From: Bombyx mori
Lineage: Eukaryota; Arthropoda; Insecta; Lepidoptera; Bombycidae
Direction: 5' to 3'
DNA: 64,000 nucleotides
Assembly (NCBI RefSeq): GCF_030269925.1
Contig: NC_085133.1
Span: 5,290,001 to 5,354,000, forward strand
Position 1 is the stretch's first letter. Each line of letters starts with the position of its first letter. This document shows, piece by piece, positions 1-11,181 of the stretch. A program made the position numbers and the translations under genes. Below the pieces are notes generated by a model. The model had not been told where the DNA came from, did no database searches, and saw nothing but the letters and a program-made list of their open reading frames with translations.

Positions 1-1064
1 CTCGCCAGTGGCGAACGGATGTCTTCAGCCCGCGCTGGCGCAGGGCTTAGCCTTCCTCTCCGTGTAGACGCAGGGGCGGCCGATATCCGCGGAGGCGGCG
101 CAGGCCTTAACTCGACCCTACGTGGAGGGCGAGGGAGCGCGGGGCTATGCGCTAGCGGGACAGGGGCCACAGGATTGGGCTCTGGCATTTGCGCCGTCAC
201 ACTCACAGCGGACCGCAAGTGCACGTCAATATCCATCGCCCCCGCGGGGGGGCCAGAGCGAGCCAGCGGCGGCCTCGGCAACAGGGGAGTCCCTCCCCGC
301 AAGGCCGGGGTATCTCCCGAGATGCGACTCTCTCTGGAGTCACAATGAGCGACAAGATCTTTGCTCTCCACCTCTCGGCTCTCTACCAAGTCATAAAGCT
401 TGGACATGGTGGGGATCAGCCTTGTTCTCACCATAGCGGCTGCCTCCCGGAGCCGTTTCCGGTAGCTGCTGCCTGGCTCGGCGCCCTTGGCAGCCACAGT
501 CGACAGCAGCTTGCCCAAATTGACCAGTGCAAGGTCGAGGTCCCGGAACGTCTCGTCCCCGCTAGCCAGGGACGCGGCCGACGTCGACATCGACTCCACG
601 GACGTCGCTGGTGACACAGCGCCCCTCCTCCTCACTGGTACCCACTGGGGAGCGGGCATCGCGTCTTCCGACGTAGCAGGCCCCGGAACCACCGGAGTCA
701 CCTCCTCGATGGCCATCGTCTTTTCCGGCACCTCAGTGCCGGAGGATGACGCGCAGCTGTCATCGGAAATTGGTAATGCCGTCTTTCTTCTCCCCCTCTT
801 TTTCCCCGCCGATGGTTTGGTGGGACTGATTATACCCGAGTCGCTGGCGAGCGCAGAGCGCATCGAGCCGGCGATCGGGGAACACCTCGGTTCGACGGGA
901 ATTCCGCTGCCCGTCGCACAGCCCCCTTCATCCTGACAATTGTTGCCCCCCCCAGAGTACGTGGGGCAGCGTGCTTCCACTGAGGTGGAAGCACGGAGGG
1001 ATTCTCCGCCCGACTCGCGGGCGGTACCCTCCTGGGGTACAAACTTTTTACAATGTGCCATCAT
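1..1064 (-). CDS. ORF1 (gag-like) of a non-LTR retrotransposon, partial
   Basis: Read on the minus strand from tandem ATG codons at 1064/1061, the frame stays open for about 354 codons to base 1, so the C-terminus lies outside the window. The predicted protein has a basic patch KKRGRRK (residues 88-94) followed by a Ser/Asp-rich stretch, a helical segment around residues 165-240 (ETFRDLDLALVNLGKLL and SYRKRLREAAAMVRTRL), and a Pro/Arg-rich region after about residue 280. A KRGRR/KRGRPP-type patch, GC-rich codons and this layout are typical of ORF1 in R1-clade and related insect LINEs; these proteins coat the element RNA. No CCHC knuckles are visible in the part present; they would normally lie further downstream. 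The clade is inferred from style, not from a search. The absence of stops over more than 1 kb suggests a fairly young copy. Confidence 0.55.
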   Translation of the reverse strand, partial: MMAHCKKFVPQEGTARESGGESLRASTSVEARCPTYSGGGNNCQDEGGCATGSGIPVEPRCSPIAGSMRSALASDSGIISPTKPSAGKKRGRRKTALPISDDSCASSSGTEVPEKTMAIEEVTPVVPGPATSEDAMPAPQWVPVRRRGAVSPATSVESMSTSAASLASGDETFRDLDLALVNLGKLLSTVAAKGAEPGSSYRKRLREAAAMVRTRLIPTMSKLYDLVESREVESKDLVAHCDSRESRISGDTPALRGGTPLLPRPPLARSGPPAGAMDIDVHLRSAVSVTAQMPEPNPVAPVPLAHSPALPRPPRRVELRPAPPPRISAAPASTRRGRLSPAPARAEDIRSPLA

Positions 1065-1660
1065 ATATTGCCTTTTTATTAACCAGGGGTTTGGTCCCCT
1101 GGGATCTATGACACCCTCGGGACTGGAAACCCTCCAGCCATACATCCCATCGCCGGGTGTCGAGCTTGGGATTAGGGCATTTTTGAAGAGGTTTGCATCC
1201 TCGCGGCTTCGACCAGTAAAGGCAGAAGCCCCCGTTCCCCATGACTGGGGTTTACGGTTTGGCCGACGGTGGCCGAAGCCTGTCCATCGCCCACAACGCG
1301 GTGCGGAGCCACGCCGGCGAACCGGTACCTCCCATATCTGGAAGGCCTTCCCCTGTAGCCGAAGCCGGGGACATGGCAACCCGCAGCCGGAAGACACCAA
1401 AGTGCCGCTGGCTCACCAGGCTCCCGAGAACCAACCCCTCATCCCCAGAATGGAACTCTTTGTCAGTGCAAAGGGCGTGGGGAGAAGGTCCCTCGCTCCC
1501 TCTCAAGGCATCCCCCGCAGAATGCGAAGGCGGCCGAGGAGAGCTGGGCGCAGTTCTCTTAGTCGCGGCGTCCCACACAGATTCCTCTGCACGCGATTTT
1601 AGGGACGCACGCTTAAGCCCCACCGCCACGACAAGGCGGAACTACATTCGGTGGGGAATC
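1..1660 (-). mobile_element. 5' part of an R1-like LINE (5' UTR plus ORF1)
   Basis: The GC-rich block ends sharply near 1660, where AT-rich flanking DNA begins. On the minus strand 1660-1065 is a GC-rich leader with no long frame from ATG that continues into ORF1, as expected for a LINE 5' UTR with an internal promoter. ORF1 occupies 1064-1. Because the 5' end is present the copy is not 5'-truncated; whether ORF2 survives cannot be seen. The exact 5' end and any target duplication were not resolved. Confidence 0.5.
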
Positions 1661-2310
1661 TTAGAAGTTTTTTAAAAATATTTTAGTAGATCTTATCGAA
1701 GCTTCGAAATAAACGAAGTAAATAAATCTAACAATTGTTTTGTTATGTTAATTAGCTTTCACCTTTTAAATTGGATAATGCTAAGTTATTATTATAATCG
1801 GAGTACGGCACAGATACATTCGAATCATTCTTTTTTGAAATCTTATTACTTGTAGTTATTATACAAACTAATATTAAAAACGTGAAAGTAGGTTTGTTTG
1901 TGTGTTGCGCTTTTTATCTCTTAACCTATCAACCGATGGCTGAATTTTTGGATAAATGTCAGGGATACAAATGATATATTCATCAAGAGAAAAATACCGT
2001 TCTCGGGTGATAGAGTAATAGAAATAGAAAGAAATCTGACGGTCTTCCAACATAACAGCTGTGTTTACTGATTGATACCAATGAATTGCAAAGTAACTCC
2101 TGGGTACATAAAAATGAAAAGGATTTATGGTATTTAGGAAAAAAATAAAATTTTCCGAAAAAAATTTACTGCTAACAAAATGAAATATTGGAGATAATAG
2201 CGGTACATTTCGAAAAGTCATGATTTTACATTCTAGCTACATATATAATATATAGTAAGTGCGTCTGTGTCCAATACCCAGAATGATGTCTAAAGTGTTT
2301 TACAAAATAT
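1661..2310. other. Stretch without a supported feature
   Basis: AT-rich DNA with homopolymer A/T runs. The longest minus frame (1874-2221) encodes a Phe/Tyr/Ile-rich peptide of biased composition and no recognisable family; it is treated as chance. Confidence 0.6.
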
Positions 2311-2508
2311 ACTTTTTTATTCCCTACCTATTCGCTGGTAGCCCAAAAGGCTATTCCAGCTACGCCTGGACGGCTAGATGAGCTCAACCTGAGAGAATTT
2401 GCTAACACTAGCCCTAGCAAGAGTAGTGCCCCACAGAATCTACCACCGGATCGGAATTGCGACCAACTGCGAAAATCCGGCGAGAAACTCAGTGGGCCCA
2501 AAATCTAC
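2311..2508 (-). repeat. SINE/LINE-tail family B copy
   Basis: The poly-T start (oligo-A on the minus strand), the 'cctacctattcgctggtagcc' type motif, 'ctaacactagccctagcaag' and 'aaatccggcgagaaactcag' match copies at 25741-25911 and 49744-49990. All three share the same order of motifs, so this is a dispersed retroposed family ending in oligo-A. Confidence 0.7.
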
Positions 2509-3256
2509 ATCAACGTTACCGAAACCGCGGGTTAAAGTTAGTTTAGGTTTAAATTGTGGTATGTGCGAAAGTTCTGTCAGTTGTTAAATCTGATATTATA
2601 ATAGGTACTATGTTGGTTCAACTATAGCCTCCAAAGCTAAATGCATATGTAAAATGAAGACATTGATTTTAATGAGATTATTTCTAATCTTGCCTAATGC
2701 ATGTCAATTTTATACTCGTTGTACAGCCATAGACCGATACAGACAAAAAGATTCCGTGACGTACGATGAAAACAAAATCGATCGCTTACTGACGAGTAGT
2801 ACAGTACAAGTGGTGTATTTCGGTCGACTTATCTAAACATGCAACCTTTTAACATCGCTGGTTGATTTTAATCACCTGCTATCAGTACTATGATCTTAGG
2901 TGGGGATATAAAAGAAAATTTAAACTAAAAATAAATTACTAAATAAGAAAAATGTAGTACGTATTTTTTTTCGACTATAATTGATGCGTATGTGGTTAGT
3001 AGTCATTACTACAAGTATTTTAGGTGCCCATTTCTTTTCGGTTAATATAAACTTTACGTTCGGTATGTTTACATTAAAATTTCTACGCTAATAAAATAAC
3101 TCTTAATGAATGAAATAACGCTCTTAAATTCTCAGGATACGTCGTCGAAGTTATTCGCAATGTGTGATTACCGCGCAGGACTTCGAATAAGCTTGATAAT
3201 ATCATTACGTAAAGTATAAATGATTGTAACATTGTTGTTTATGATTGTTTCTTACT
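2509..3256. other. Stretch without a supported feature
   Basis: A 60-codon frame at 2654-2836 begins with a hydrophobic stretch resembling a signal peptide, but it has no recognisable domain, splice partner or promoter. No repeat recognised. Confidence 0.5.
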
Positions 3257-3493
3257 GTTGGTAGGACCTCTTGAGAGTCCGCACGGGTAGATACCACCGC
3301 CCTTCCTATTTCTGCCGTGAAGCAGTAATGCGTTTCGGCTTGAAGGGTGGGGCAGCCGTTGTAACTGTACTGAGACCTAGGAACTTATATCTCAAGGTGG
3401 ATGACGCATTTACGTTGTAGATGTCTATGGACTCCGGTAACCACTTAACGCCAGGTGGGCTGTGAGCTTGTCTACCCATTTAAGCAATAAAAA
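3257..3493 (+). repeat. Bm1-type SINE, 3' portion
   Basis: Begins with 'ttggtaggacctcttgag', carries the internal 'gaagcagtaatgcgtttcgg' and 'ctcaaggtggatgacgcat' motifs and ends 'aagcaataaaaatgataat'. The tRNA-like head is absent, so the copy is 5'-truncated. Confidence 0.85.
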
Positions 3494-4379
3494 TGATAAT
3501 AATAACAATCGTTGATTTTTAAGGTAAATAGAGATTTTTACTTATCCGTAATTATGAAGGTTATAGTGGTATTTAAATATTATTATAAATTCCGTTGCTA
3601 TGGGAAGTGATCCCCACTACCATTTTTTTTTTCTCTAACCACATTTTCTGATAAACAGAATAATAATTTCACCATATAATAAGTACATCCTTTATATATG
3701 TGTCTAACTAAAAAAAGAACGTACTTTGAAAATAATAAAAAATCCGGACTACTTTTGTTTTTACTTCTTCGTTTTGGAGGTGGCGATCAGTGATATCATC
3801 CAATAGGCGGCCAACTGGAAACGAAACAAAGCCAAATTACTCCAGCAGGCCCCATGCGTTTACATCGCTCTTGTTTTTTTGTTACAACTTTGAAATCTGT
3901 GACTCCATAAGCTGAACATCGAGTAATTTTATTCTTTTGTTTTCATTCATTTTTGGGCTTAAAAAAGACCAAAGTAAATTTTTGAGCGCATAAAATATTA
4001 TTTATTATTTTATTTATTATTTACTTAGATTATTTACTTAGATCAAGTGACAGATCGTAGAACAGTTTACAGAATTATCAGCTCTAGCATTGAGTTGAAT
4101 TAAGTTGACGATTGAACGCTATGAAGAGCGTCATAGGGAGACTGCATTCAGATGGCTACCGGTGTTACCAGTCACGTATGGCCTTCCGGTCGACATTTAT
4201 AGAATGTTCCCATTTTCAACTCATAAAGTCTTGTGCCAAATAACTTGTTCATTTTCAATTTATTCCTTTACGTTTACGGAGACAATGATAATCATTTATA
4301 AAAACAAATATTGAAGTTGTGCAAAGGTAATAAATCACTTAATCTTTCAATCAATAACAGAGATTTAGACTCATGTTAT
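3494..4379. other. Stretch without a supported feature
   Basis: AT-rich sequence with tandem TTATTTA-type runs near 3995-4040. A 69-codon frame at 4105-4314 has no recognisable similarity. Confidence 0.5.
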
Positions 4380-4482
4380 AAGGTGGGTGGCGTCTTTTAA
4401 GTTGTTGATATCCATAAGCTCCGGTAACCACTTAACATGAGATGGGCCGTGATCCTGCCAATCCATTTATGCACAAAAAAAT
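4380..4482 (+). repeat. Bm1-type SINE tail, degenerate
   Basis: Only the last ~100 bases are recognisable: 'aaggtgggtggcgtctttta', 'ctccggtaaccacttaacat' and 'gatgggccgtgatcc', then an A-rich end. Confidence 0.7.
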
Positions 4483-4964
4483 AAAAACTGGTACCTACTG
4501 ACTTACTTACTTATACTAAGAGCGTTGTAAATTATATTGAACACACCTATTGCGTGTTTGCAAGATGTCTTATGATTCCATAAAGCCTAATAATGAATTG
4601 TCTGCTTAATTAGGTAATGAATTATATCAGTAAGTTGCCATTTCATTAAATTTAATAAAATGCACATTAGAGTACTATTAAATTTATTTATAAATTATGA
4701 TATGATTCCACGTAGTCCTGGTGAAGGTTCCTAGTTTTTTTTCTTGATTTCTGTCTGTGGTTATTGTCTAATATGAATATCAGGCTTATATAGGTATATA
4801 ACATTAATTCCTTTCTCCTTTTTATCCTCCGATGGCCGGAGGTGCGATGATAAAAATCGGATTGAACATTAAACACTGTTTACATTGATCTTGTACCGCA
4901 CGGTAAGTAGTTCGGCGAGGTCATATGAACTTAGCCTTACTCTTACACTTATTTGGCTAAAGTA

Positions 4965-5311
4965 CAAAGAATGCTCAGAAGAATTATTCGAGATGATTCC
5001 TCATCTCCTTTTTTTCATGGCACCTCCCGCGGATTAGAGTTCATCCATATTATTTGGAACCGCTGCGTTCATCGACTGCGTTTCCAAAGATATTTTCTGC
5101 CGGGTACCATCCGGCTTTGGGATAAGCTCCCACGATGTTTTCCGAGCGCTTAGACATGTCCTTCTTCAAACAAGGCTTGCGGAGAGTACTTAATGGTAGG
5201 CAGCGGCTTGGCTCTGCCCCTGGAATTGCTGACGTCCATGAGCGACGGTGACCACTTACCATCAGGTGGGCCGTATGCTCATCTGCCTACAAAGGCAATA
5301 AAAAAAAAATA
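4965..5311 (+). mobile_element. LINE 3' tail family C (ORF2 C-terminus plus 3' UTR), decayed
   Basis: One frame reads a decayed ORF2 C-terminus (…FQRYFLPGTIRLWDKLP…) related to the motif LRSSTVRFQRSFLP…LW, common to the ends of Jockey/CR1-like lepidopteran LINEs. It is followed by the shared 3' UTR 'ggcagcggcttggctctgcc', 'gaccacttaccatcaggtgg' and an A-rich end after 'ggcaataaaaaaaa'. It is 5'-truncated and no longer coding. Confidence 0.75.
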
Positions 5312-6876
5312 CAGGGCTCTTTTTGCCTCTGGAATTGTCGAAGTTCGATGGTGGCAGTGGTTATTTTCCGTCCGGAGTTGCAAAGTATTCAGCCAATGTT
5401 GACATTTAAAAAAATGTGTCCGCGAAGCTGTAATAAAAAATTCTATCGTAACCTATTTAATGTGTGACGTCTGAAACAACAGTACACTGTCCGTTCTATA
5501 ACTACTCGTACTTAGGGCTTTAGTTTTTTACCAAATGATACATCAATATCGGAGAATAAAAATATCATGTTTATAAATTAACATTGGAGATTAGTATGAG
5601 ATCAACCCATTCAAAAGCTTACTGACAATTGTGATTAACAAAGAATCGTATTCTGTATTATATGTAACATTTACTAAACTAGGGTAGAAATAAGGAGGAT
5701 GTCAATTTATAAATTATGTCACTTTATTTTTATTGCTTGATGTTATTAAGTATTTGTGGAAATCGTTGTGAACACGGATTTTGTACATGTTTTCTTAGGA
5801 AACGGGGTATTAGCGTACATAGTGTACAAAGGGGAACTTAACGCCATGCAGGCATTCTCTTCCAGTTAACCCTCGTTGATGAAGTGAAAGATTCAAGAAG
5901 CTGTGATGAAGTTAATACATGACGATAATTGAAAGAATTACAGTAGACATGAGTAAAATGAACATTAGGTTATAAATTACATGATTTGTCCGAAGAAGTA
6001 CGTTCTTGACAGATGGCAAAGAGCTTTTTTTCGGATGTTTAGCTCTATTAGAATGGACTGATCCATAGTATTCGGAGTATCCTCCGCCACATCAATATTT
6101 CAATATTCTATATTTTTGCTAGTGCGGCTTTTCTTGCCCTATGTCTGCTCCGTAGAGGAATCTGGATAATAACAGACCACCTGAAAGTCTATAAGACAGT
6201 TGTCGTTACTGTTGTGGCCACACCGAGAATGAATTCTCTCAACACTTGAGGTTGTGATCGTACGTAGCTGCCCGCGCTGCTGTCCACGGACTCCAGCGCG
6301 CCGGTCTAGTGATGCTCTGACACAGGGTCAAGAACGACTCCCAGTGAATACTGGTTGGTGGTGTAGTTAGTCTCTTTGCTCTATGCGATTACACCTTCAC
6401 GTTGAAATGCTAAATTAGTCGAACCCCCGAGTCTGTAATTACGAGTCGTGACTATTGCTGCGACGATGTGCCAAAATAAATATGCAACAAACACTTGATC
6501 AGACCGGAAATTAACGAAAAGCGTCGCAGCCGGCAGGACAGTAAATTTGAAAAATTGATTTCATCCTGTGTCCAAAGCGTTTATACAAAAATTATGTCAT
6601 TTATTTTATTGCTGAAGCCAAATCAAATGACCGCAGCTTTAAATATAGTATAGGTATATAGGAAGGGGAGTCCGGACCGGACCAAGGGCTTAAGGCTATA
6701 AGTAGTACAAACCCAAATTAATTGAATCAGGTGTCTTCGTGCAAGTGCACTGTCTTCGTTAGGTAAACCAATATGATCAAAAGGCATATAGAGGTAAACG
6801 CAAAAGGCAATAAGACCATGATAAGTACATAGGCGAAATAGTAACGATACAACCTAAGTCACATCTCCGAATTTTA
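5312..6876. other. Stretch without a supported feature
   Basis: AT-rich, apart from a moderately GC-richer block around 6120-6480 that has short coding-like minus frames but no family I recognise. It may be an old transposon remnant. Confidence 0.45.
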
Positions 6877-6878
6877 TA

Positions 6879-6938
6879 CACTCGGGTGCAATGAAATCGC
6901 ACATCTGTACATTTTTTGAAAAATATTATTTACTTCTT
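6879..6938 (+). repeat. Left terminal inverted repeat of the Tc1-type element
   Basis: A 60-base perfect inverted match to 8425-8484, directly inside the left TA dinucleotide. Confidence 0.95.
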
Positions 6939-7170
6939 CATATAGTTCAATACCTATTCAATGATACCACATAAGACATGATAAGTTTACCTGCCTGCTG
7001 AAACAAAACGACAACAGCAAACTCCAAAAATTTCTCCCTCAACTCATTGCATTTTGCAAGACCAACTGCAGGTATAAAAAGGCATGTTTTGTGTAAAACG
7101 TCATCAGTTGCAAGCCAACGCTTAACCTGATAAAACCTCTAGTGACTCCAATTGCATTTGTCTGAAAAAG

Positions 7171-8209
7171 ATGGATACTACTCCGGAAAAAGCCGCTCAA
7201 GTCGTCGCTCTAATTGAAGCGGGCCAGAACCAGAGTGCTGTAGCTCGACAACTGAATATCAGCCGATATTCAGTTCGTCGTGTGTACCAGCGCTATCGGG
7301 AGACTGGTGGCTTTGAAAGGTGACGAGGATCTGGTCGAGCAAGAGCTACAACACAGCGCGACAACAGATTTCTTGTAACGACAGCGTTGCGAAATCGTTG
7401 TTTGACTGCCGTTGAACTTGCACAGCAGCTTCAACAGGTGCGTGAAGTGGTAGTCAGCAGGTGGACAGTCAGAAGGAGACTTGCCGAAGGTGGTTTGACT
7501 GCGCATAGGCCAGCAAATGGCCCTAAATTGACGCCAGCTCGCCGCCGGGCTCGTTTTCGATTTGCACAAGAACACGTCAACTGGACAGCCGACCAGTGGA
7601 AAGCAGTCTTGTTCTCAGACGAGTCCAGAATGTGTCTTCATGATAATGATGGACGTGGAAGGGTCTACAGAAGGCGCTCAGAGCGATTTTCCCAATGTTG
7701 CATCACAGAACGTGTAGCATACGGCGGTGGTTCGTGTATGTTCTGGGGAGGTATCTCACTCGAACGAAAAACAGAGCTTGTCTTCATCGTTGGGGCCAAT
7801 ATTAAGCGACAAACAAGAGGTCTAACATCTCAACGATACATAGAGGAAGTTCTACAAGAACATGTCGTACCATTTGGCCGTTTAATTGGAAGTAACTTCC
7901 TTTTTATGCATGACAATGCAAGACCTCATACCGCTGCGATAGTGAGACAATACTTACAAAAAGTAAATGTACCCGTGATGGAGTGGCCAGCTCGGAGCCC
8001 GGACCTTAATCCGATTGAACACTTGTGGGACGAATTAAAAAGAAAAATTAGAGGTCGAAATAGTGCTCCAGCTAATCTCCAGGAGCTACAAAATGCGCTC
8101 AAAGAGGAATGGGACGCCATGCCACAAGACTATCAGAAACTTGATAGAGTCGATGGGGAATCGGTGTGAAGCTGTAATTCGGGCAAGAGGGGGCAATACT
8201 TGTTACTAA
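7171..8209 (+). pseudogene. Tc1-family DD34E transposase, broken by one stop and one frameshift
   Basis: The frame starts at ATG 7171. The N-terminus (VVALIEAGQNQSAVARQLNI…) is the helix-turn-helix that binds the terminal repeats. Codon 51 is TGA (7321-7323) where relatives have Arg, probably CGA to TGA at a CpG. After it the frame is open again and carries the catalytic triad: D in LFSDES, D in FMHDNARPH, and E in NPIEHLW with 34 residues between the last two, i.e. DD34E. An extra base at about 8143 shifts the last residues. The alternate frame ends in the usual Tc1 C-terminus (…IRARGGNTCY) with stop at 8207-8209. About 345 codons is normal family length. The frame after the stop (from about 7387) is open for 260 codons but lacks the DNA-binding domain, so this copy should not be able to transpose by itself. 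Confidence 0.9.
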
Positions 8210-8424
8210 TAAATGATTTTTCAGTATTTTTTGTTTTTTTTCTATTAATCCCCAAATTTTAAACGGTTTAGTTGAGTAATCATTTTGTAATAAAGATTAA
8301 ATTGTTGTTGTATTTTATTTTCCTCAAGAAAGTAACCTTATCTCCACTTATATGGTATCATTGAATAGGTATTGAACTAACCTTTAACCCTATGTTAAAA
8401 AATATATGTATTTTTTTAAATTAA

Positions 8425-8484
8425 AAGAAGTAAATAATATTTTTCAAAAAATGTACAGATGTGCGATTTCATTGCACCCGAGTG
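8425..8484 (-). repeat. Right terminal inverted repeat of the Tc1-type element
   Basis: The reverse complement is identical to 6879-6938; it is followed by TA at 8485-8486. Confidence 0.95.
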
Positions 8485-8486
8485 TA

Positions 8487-10692
8487 CCTCATATTATGAT
8501 ATTTTTTTTCATTATTTGTAGTCTTTAGATATGTCTTTAATATAAAACTAAATTTAGATGACGTAAGCTTCAGCATCTGTGATCAGAACAACAAACAGTA
8601 TTTCGGCCGTGTCAAGTCCGCAAATAAACTTCTGATGCAATGAACGAAGGACCAACATACTCGACGAATATAGAGCTTACCTACATATTTTTGTCAATAA
8701 AAATACCTCGAGCAGGATTAAATTAATAAAATATCAGTACCGAAACATGAGAAGATAGCATGCGCTTCCAGGCTACATTTATGTTGGACATACCTATTTT
8801 TTGTATTCAAATCAGAATTTGAATAAATTAGCGAGGTTTACACTCGTGGAAACAAGGTCGTCTGGTTTTCTGACGATTTATTATGTTAAATCACTTATTA
8901 TAATTCTGATTCCGAAAAATATTAAAAGTACAACATGCATCTTCCTTTAACGCCTGGTAAGATGAACTTACAGATCTTTAATGAGGGGACAGCGTGTTAA
9001 AAATAAAAGTACCTACACAAATTATGTATCCTTCTCTAGTTCGAGGCAGTGGATTGTCTCCTGGCATCACTAATGGCCATCAGACGCGCCGAATTTTCAC
9101 CATTGTGAGATCCTTATGATTATGCGCTTTCTAAAGTAATAAAAACAAACAAAAATAAATAAATATTACATATAATAATAAGCCAGATGGTGCTTCTTTT
9201 GTTCTTATTTTTACTCTGCTAATAAATAAAAGCAGTAGAGCATTATATTTAAATTAAAACATTATTATTTAATATAACATTATTATTTATTATTTAAACT
9301 GCATATGATATTATTTACGGAAATTAATTTTAGTTTATCTTAGATGTTACCATAACAGTAATTTTTTAATGTTCAATATTTAATTTTGGAGCATACCCAT
9401 ACTTTATTTGTAGTCGTTGACAACTCTATTTAAAAATAAAGTCTATAGCTATTATGGTCGCGTCTATAGAACTTTTGTTCGAGCCGTTAGACAGTAAATG
9501 GCGAAAGAAGAAAGTTTTTAATGTCTTTGTTTTTTGCGTCCGTTAGTTTTTGCCTTTTATATAAACTCATTGTCGGGCTGATGGCTTAATGTTTTTCAAA
9601 CTTTGACCTTCATAACTTAATTAATTTTGATAGAAAGGCTACTTACGCTGAGATACTGATTTTGCTGAATTTCATATGAAAACATAAATTTCCAAAAGAG
9701 CGCATCAAACATAATGGAATCTAAACCAGTCTTGCCTATTTTTGGTGCCCTGCAAGCATACTTTCCCATTTGTACAGTAGGTAGCGGTATTCTAATGTAA
9801 CTGAGACCCCGACCTCATGTCTATGAGACCCGATAAACACTTAATAGAAGGGAGGTATTCAGATCTACCGATTCAATAAAAAAAACAAACGTCTGTGTGC
9901 TTACCAAAGCATGGCAGCTGCGATATTGCATGCGTTTCATTGTTCCATGCAAAGAATATTGAATAATAATATGCATAGTCACGGTTGAATAGGTCGTTAT
10001 ATTATTATCCAGCCATTTGTCACAGGATTTACTGGATCAAAACGTCAGTGTCGCTATGTGTTCTGGACCCCACGACAAGAATGTGTTTATGGAAGTAAAA
10101 CTATTTTATTATATTTTGATTTTAATGCGTTACTAATAAGAAAATGATATGCAATCAAATCCACTTTGGATAAGTAATATTTTTAGAGATTAAAGGGAAA
10201 AAACTTTTTTGTTTCAATTGTAATTAGCTATAACTTTTAAGTCATAGATGGTCATTGCGTGATCGATTTCTCATTTCATTCCATCTGGACGCACCTGAGT
10301 TTTTACAATGCAAATGTTCAACAACGGCCTATCAGTACTTTCTAGTTTCGAATATAAGCAGTATATTATAGTCTCGCGCAAAACAAGTTGCGTCTGTCTG
10401 GTCTAGATTTCATTTGCTTATAATAAATTAGTTCGGAAGATATTTCAAAATGTTTTTGCTTAAAATGTGTAACTGAGATATACATTTGTTTGATAAACCG
10501 AAATAAAAATCATTATTATCTAATCTTACGAAAATCGAATTCCCGAAAAGTGATGAGTGCCCCGCCCCGTATTTCTCATAGATGGCATCTATGGGATAAA
10601 TGTTGCATCTGTTCATGGGTTCGTGCAATGAACTGACAACATTATAGTATAGTGAACTATAGTGGCACAAAAGGGACTTAACCTACTTCCAG
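8487..10692. other. Stretch without a supported feature
   Basis: AT-rich non-coding DNA. A weak remnant of a SINE tail may lie at 9775-9890 ('gagacccgataaacacttaa' then an A-run), too decayed to call firmly. No RNA gene or splice-bounded exon was recognised. Confidence 0.45.
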
Positions 10693-10704
10693 ATCTTCGT
10701 CGGA

Positions 10705-11169
10705 GCTATGCGTCATGATAATCGCCTTATCGTAGCCGCCGCTGACTACTCCCCGAATCCTGATCATGCAGGAGCCAGTCACCGTCGACGCCCTAGACAC
10801 GTCCTTACGGATCCATCAGATCCAATAACCTTCGCACTAGACGCCTTCAGCTCTAGGAGCAGGCTTAGGGACCTCGGTAACCGTACTCGTCGAACTCGAC
10901 AAAGAGTTCGCCGTGCAACCTAACCCATGAATCAGCTCGCTGAGTTTCTCGCCGGATCTTCTCAGCGGGTCGCGATTCCGATCCGGTAGTAGATTCATTC
11001 GCGAAGCAGCTGCTCTTGAGCTGTTAGGTCTCCTTCGGAGGCGCTCGGGTAGCTGTTAGCAAATCCCACCCCTCCTGGCTGAGCCTTTGCTCGCCCACCT
11101 GTCCTGGTGAAACTGGAAAGGCCTCCGGGCCACCAGTAATCCTTCAATCATAAAAAAAAAAAAAAAAAA
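10705..11169 (+). mobile_element. Retroposed SINE/LINE-tail copy (family B2) with 12-bp target duplication
   Basis: A GC-rich 465-bp unit ending in about 18 A residues. It is flanked by the same 12 bases, ATCTTCGTCGGA, at 10693-10704 and 11170-11181. A target duplication plus a poly-A tail is the mark of LINE-driven retroposition. It shares 'ctgagtttctcgccggatct' and 'gattccgatccggtagtaga' with family B copies (2311, 25741, 49744) but has a different 3' part ('aggcgctcgggtagctgtta'). A second copy is at 35842-36178. Confidence 0.85.
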
Positions 11170-11181
11170 ATCTTCGTCGGA

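Larger units (their letters stand above)
6879..8484 (+). mobile_element. Tc1-type DNA transposon, 1,606 bp with 60-bp perfect terminal repeats
   Basis: The ends 6879-6938 and 8425-8484 are perfect inverted repeats starting CACTCGGGTGCAATGAAATC, and both sides are flanked by TA (6877-6878, 8485-8486), the target duplication of the Tc1/mariner superfamily. A second inverted block, 33 bp with one mismatch, lies inside (6943-6975 and 8347-8379). It is 4 bp from the outer repeat on the left and 45 bp on the right. A broken transposase gene occupies the middle. The perfect ends suggest a fairly recent insertion or mobilisation in trans. Confidence 0.95.

Noticed and set aside
19..614. Overlapping plus-strand frames in the first 600 bases
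   Set aside because: They are antisense to the single long minus-strand ORF1 frame, whose composition and motifs fit a LINE protein.
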